Positions 36,545 through 40,000 of a stretch of 40,000 bases of DNA are shown one piece after another (positions within the stretch are counted from its first letter, which is position 1; each line of letters starts with the position of its first letter). The stretch comes from Chondrilla cf. caribensis. Lineage: Eukaryota > Porifera > Demospongiae > Chondrillida > Chondrillidae. The DNA lies in NCBI GenBank assembly GCA_964020155.1, contig OZ026560.1:3806759-3846758 (forward strand), in the 5' to 3' direction. Under the pieces are notes generated by a model. That model made no database searches. It worked only from the letters and a program-made list of their open reading frames with translations, and was not told the origin of the DNA. Both the position numbers and the translations under genes were made by a program.

Positions 36545-36850
36545 CGATAGCCGGTTGGGTAGCCGGTTGGTCAGGTGACACGACTCTAGGCTCCAGGTCG
36601 CGGGTTCGAAACCTCAAAAGGACGGTTTTTTTCTCTGAAAAAAAAGAGCTCACTTCCTGGTGGTCAGTCGCAATACTCTCTACAAAGAACCGTAGGGGGG
36701 AGCTTTGGGACTCGCGGCTGACCTCCCAGCTAGAATAGTGTCTTCTGCATTCGCGGAATGACCAAGTACACAGTATCTGTGGAAAGTCCCTATAAAGCCG
36801 ACCATGGGTTAGTTCGACCCCGAGTGGGTGACCTTTTTTATTTTTTTTTT
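36545..36850 (+). mobile_element. tRNA-derived SINE, full copy
   Basis: The 5' part looks like a tRNA: A-box-like TAGCCGGTTGG (36560-36570), an anticodon-arm-like CTCTAGGCTCCAG, and a perfect B box GGTTCGAAACC (36603-36613). TAGGCTCCAG recalls tRNA-Leu(UAG). A ~220-bp unrelated body follows, ending in a T-rich tail at 36833-36850. A 12-bp duplication (TAGCCGGTTGGG) gives this copy a second A box at 36548-36558. RNA polymerase III transcription is inferred; the missing acceptor stem argues against a functional tRNA gene. Confidence 0.72.
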
Positions 36851-37563
36851 AACTCAAGACTCCATTAACCACCCATAACCATCATTACAATGTACTGTAT
36901 GTTGTATGCATCATTATACAATCACTACGTGTACCACACAAATGGGGAGCACTATATATAGGCAGCATAATATGTACGACAATGTAGGAATGATTGACAA
37001 CAATATTATGTAATGACTAGTGGTAGCTACTAATAAGTGATTATTATCGCTGATTGGGTACTCTAAAATTAATTTTTAGGGGTTGCTTGAAAAAGATGCC
37101 CTATTTTGAAATTCCAAAAATTAGAAATTGGTCTGGAATTCGGGCATAACGGGTATGCCAAACGTAATAACCTCGAAGTCCAAAAAGTGATGCCTAAGTA
37201 GTTCTAGTGTGTGTGTGTGGGGGGGGGGGGGATACTTGTTGGTTTGGAGAGTTTGGTGCAATAGGATCAGACTTTGACCCACGTAACTACCTTTCAATGC
37301 ACAAAACATAATTAAACAATGCACTAATACACATAATATGAAGTTGTATGCATCAGCATAAATGTATAAAAATCATTTTAACACACTCACAAAATTAATA
37401 CATATGTACATACGTCTAAAATAGAGATATTCGTAATAATAATTTTAATATGCAGTGTGTGTGTGTGTTTGGGTGTGGGTGCTAAACTATGAAACATTTC
37501 ATTGTTATTGTGGGTAGGTAGGTGAATTACACACAGCAAGTTCAACTCTGGCGGTCGAGGAGG
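36851..37563. other. Spacer with old repeat copy and G tract
   Basis: AT-rich. It holds the diverged third copy of the 120-bp repeat (37085-37200), a run of 13 G at 37219-37231 and a short GTGTGTGTG tract near 37455. No exon is seen. The ankyrin gene stop codon is at its right edge. Confidence 0.6.
37085..37200 (+). repeat. ~120-bp dispersed repeat, old diverged copy
   Basis: Aligns by eye to 36306-36425: AAAAAGATG, AATTAGAAATT, TCTGGAATTC versus GCTAGAATTC, and TGCCAAACG versus CGCCGAAC. The divergence is large, so the element is older than the segmental duplication. Confidence 0.55.
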
Positions 37564-38615
37564 TCATTGACAACAGCTCTTATGTGGTTGTTGTGCTTCT
37601 TCAACAGCTCCTCGTTCAGGTGCCCACTTTGCCTGTGGAGGTGTGTACTTCTTTGGAAGCTTGAAAGCAGGCGTGGTAGAAGTGTTATCACAACTGTCTC
37701 CTTCACATTGGATACCTTCCTGTGTGTTCTCTACTGTAGACTCTTGTTCGAGCTCTAGAGTATATTTGTCGGAGTCTCCAACCTCCTGAACGACTTCAAC
37801 TGAGTCAAGTATATTTTGGTCAACCAAATCTGTACAGGTATTCTACGGACAAACAAGATGGATGAATATAACATCTGGAGAACATACAGTGAGGCGGACA
37901 CACACAGACAAGTGCTGTAACACACACAGCAGCAAATATGTACATACATACAAACATACGTACCTGAAAGTCCTCGTCTGATCCACTTTCGAAAGGGGTG
38001 TTGAGGTCATTCTGTCCACAAATATTCTGGTTGTTATCAACGGGTTCAAGCCTAATGTCCCCAGCTGGGGAGTCCTGTGGGCGGTGGTGGACGTGGATGT
38101 CCTTGACAAAGTTGGTGAACGTATTGACCAGGGTACAAGCACCACAAACTCATTTCTTCTAACACGCACTCTCCAATTGGTACACTGATGCATGTATGTA
38201 GGCTGTGCTCTTCAGTATGTAAGTATTGACATAGCAAATTGTACACTGCAGGGATGAGTTCAGAGGAGAGCTTAGAGGTGAGCGTATAAGTGAGTCTGTT
38301 CTATGTACTGTAGCAAATAAAGTCCCAGGTGAGGCACAGCAGAGGGGATGTGTGCTCAGAACAGGACAGGTTGGAGGGAAGTCATCCATCACTCCCCCCC
38401 CCCCACTAACCTCGAAGTTCCCTGCTGGTTGCGGGCTCTGCAGTGGTGGCTCTAGACTTCTCAACTCTGGCTCGTCATCAAAATTCCCATTATAATGTGT
38501 TGACAAGGGCTTTGGGAGATGTTCATGAACTACAACTGCAAGAGTAGATAAAGAATTAGACAATGCACATTGAAGTGCAGGTTGGACATGCAATTGATGT
38601 GACTACACAATGATG

Positions 38616-38677
<62 letters not shown>

Positions 38678-39421
38678 CTCACATAGACTTTCATCAAGTT
38701 TAAGTTTTGCATCTTTCAAAGTTTCACAAGGATCTTTTTTCCATACTTCAAGTACCTTCTCTATGGACCAGTCTATTGGGAAAGAAGTCATGCCAAGGTT
38801 CGACTACACATATAAATTGTACAATACATCACATACATACATTCATACATATGTTGGTACAGGTACACACTTACTTCAACACATCCAAGTGGACCAGACT
38901 GAGCAGCCAGATGTAATGGTGTATTCTCATCCTACACAGCATTGAAACGTGTGAACACACACACATACACGTACACACACACACACGTACACACACACAA
39001 CACACACACACGCACACACACACACACACCACCACCACACCTTGTCCAACAGACACACAGACGGATGATAAACATAACTCTTGTCCATTCCATTTCTCCT
39101 CTCGCGGTCCGAACCATTGATAAACGGTAGTTGATATTCTTTCTTCACGGGCTGGTCTGAGAGCATTTGGAGGAGTTCCTTTCTCTTTTTGTCTGTTCTC
39201 TGACTCGAACGAGAAGAAGCACACGCTACATGAAAGGCTGTCTGACCATTGGCGTTAGTTACGAAAGGGTCACCGCCAAATCGAAGGCATTCGTTCAGGA
39301 AAAGTTTGTGCTCGAATCTGACAGCGTATATCAGAGGCGTGTCGTTGGAAGGACCGGGCCCCATGTGTTTATTAGGATTACAGTTCTTCTGTAAGTGGGC
39401 TGACATATCGGATTCCGAAGA
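37564..39421 (-). CDS. Ankyrin-repeat protein, 5' end uncertain
   Basis: Minus-strand exons: 39421-39041, 38931-38875, 38803-38683, 38535-38411, 38101-37964, 37842-37564. All are GT-AG, phases match, and together they encode about 366 residues. Ankyrin repeats are visible as NDTPLIYAVRFEHKLFLNEC with GGDPFVTNANG, then QTAFHVACASS, then, across an intron, LLDKDENTPLHLAAQSG. The next segment (WSIEKVLEVWKKDP; LKDAKLKLDESL) looks helical. The C-terminal half is acidic and probably disordered (ESGSDEDFQ; VEVVQEVGDSDKYTLELEQE), ending HKSCCQ. Ankyrin repeats bind other proteins; the partner is unknown and I cannot assign a family. The acceptor at 38101 (TTTGTCAAG) is weak. The first visible exon may start at its internal ATG (39404-39406) or be joined to an upstream exon at about 39514-39594. 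Confidence 0.72.
38613..38676. repeat. (GT)n microsatellite in an ankyrin-gene intron
   Basis: Pure GT tract lying immediately downstream (minus strand) of the donor at 38682. Confidence 0.97.
38957..39030. repeat. CA-rich microsatellite in an ankyrin-gene intron
   Basis: CA with CGTACACACA and CGCACACA interruptions, followed by ACCACCACCAC. It occupies most of the 109-bp intron between the two ankyrin exons. Confidence 0.93.
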
Positions 39422-39513
39422 CTACATTTTCCGAAGGATCTCTTCTTCTCCAGGTAATTTCCATTTGGATTCCTTCTTACTGTAATCTTTCCGTTCTTCT
39501 TCGGTTAGTAAAC

Positions 39514-39594
39514 CTGAAAGAACTTCGTTTCCACTGCACCCATCTCCAGTACGCACTGATCATTAGAATCTGTCACGTAACATCTGACACGTAA
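39514..39594 (-). other. Candidate upstream exon of the ankyrin gene
   Basis: After an acceptor-like CTGTTTCAG, 81 bases stay open and end at CAG|GTTTAC (27 codons, ending EMGAVETKFFQ). Splicing to the exon at 39421 would keep phase and remove a 92-bp intron. Alternatively the ATG at 39541-39543, in good context (GAGATGG), is the true start. The donor is weak, and a different, E/K-rich frame is open over the presumed intron, so the call is tentative. Confidence 0.35.
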
Positions 39595-39854
39595 CTGAAA
39601 CAGTTCGTATATTGCGCAAAAAGATGGCCGATTTCAAAAGGCCGACAATTAGAAATTCGGCTAGAATTCAAGCGAAACGGCTTCGCCGAACTTTATATCT
39701 CCAGCGAAGGTTTTACCAAACTTAAAGTAGACGTCCAAGTATTTTGAGTGCCGGGGAAGGCTTCTGCGACTCCACTTTTATCATTTTTTATCAAATTGTA
39801 CACTTAGGGCAACTATAAATAGCGCAGATACTAATAATAAAATAGATAGGTCAC

Positions 39855-40000
39855 GGTAGCCGGTTGGTCAGGTGACACGACTCTAGGCTCCAGGTCGCGG
39901 GTTCGAAACCTCAAAAGGACGGTTTTTTTCTCTGAAAAAAAAGAGCTCACTTCCTGGTGGTCAGTCGCAATACTCTCTACAAAGAACCGTAGGGGGGAGC
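39855..40000 (+). mobile_element. tRNA-derived SINE, partial copy
   Basis: Same element as 36545-36850, with a single A-box-like TAGCCGGTTGG (39857-39867) and B box GGTTCGAAACC (39900-39910). It lacks the 12-bp duplication of the other copy. Cut by the window end. Confidence 0.72.

Larger units (their letters stand above)
39021..40000 (+). repeat. Segmental duplication, right copy, running off the window
   Basis: Counterpart of 35702-36703. It holds the intact ankyrin exon, the 120-bp repeat (39613-39741) and a SINE cut by the window end. Confidence 0.95.

Noticed and set aside
36545..36620. Functional tRNA gene
   Set aside because: A and B boxes are present but I cannot pair an acceptor stem, and the sequence continues into a repeated body, so a SINE fits better.
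38052..38246. Minus-strand frame YNLLCQYLHTEEHS as an ankyrin-gene exon
   Set aside because: It has a good acceptor but is in the wrong phase for both neighbours, while the exon 38101-37964 fits both.

Overview
This is animal nuclear DNA. Genes are split into many short GT-AG exons, there is no operon structure, and most of the window is microsatellite, minisatellite, satellite and MITE/SINE sequence. An invertebrate is likely. A sponge or similar early-branching marine animal is plausible from the short intergenic gap and repeat style, but I cannot prove it from sequence alone.

Layout. (1) 993-8102, plus strand: eleven visible exons of a cathepsin H protease. The catalytic Cys, His and Asn, the oxyanion Gln and the diagnostic mini-chain are all present; the signal-peptide exon is not visible. 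Most of its longer introns carry their own tandem repeat. (2) After only 291 bp, 8394-13238, plus strand: a nine-exon model of about 277 residues with a possible C2-like beta-sandwich core, not confidently named. (3) 11.45-13.67 kb: three short inverted-repeat elements with closely related TAC(C/T)GTATA ends, two of them the same family in opposite orientation. (4) 13.85-26.76 kb: about 68 tandem copies of a ~190 bp satellite with nested higher-order duplications. (5) 26.76-34.89 kb: about 22 copies of an unrelated ~359 bp satellite, also with higher-order structure, directly abutting the first. On its right are diverged copies of the first satellite, head to head. (6) 37564-39421, minus strand: an ankyrin-repeat gene. 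Its first visible exon is duplicated downstream at 35730-36110, where one substitution creates a stop codon. The duplicated segment also carries a tRNA-derived SINE.

The genes do not form a pathway; cathepsin H is a lysosomal protease and the other two are unassigned. The most unusual signal is a recurrent four-base CGTA insertion at TA (TA to TACGTA) at several separate positions of both satellites. It matches what would remain if elements ending TA-C...G-TA, like those in this window, excised. The same TACGTA hexamer lies inside four predicted splice donors.
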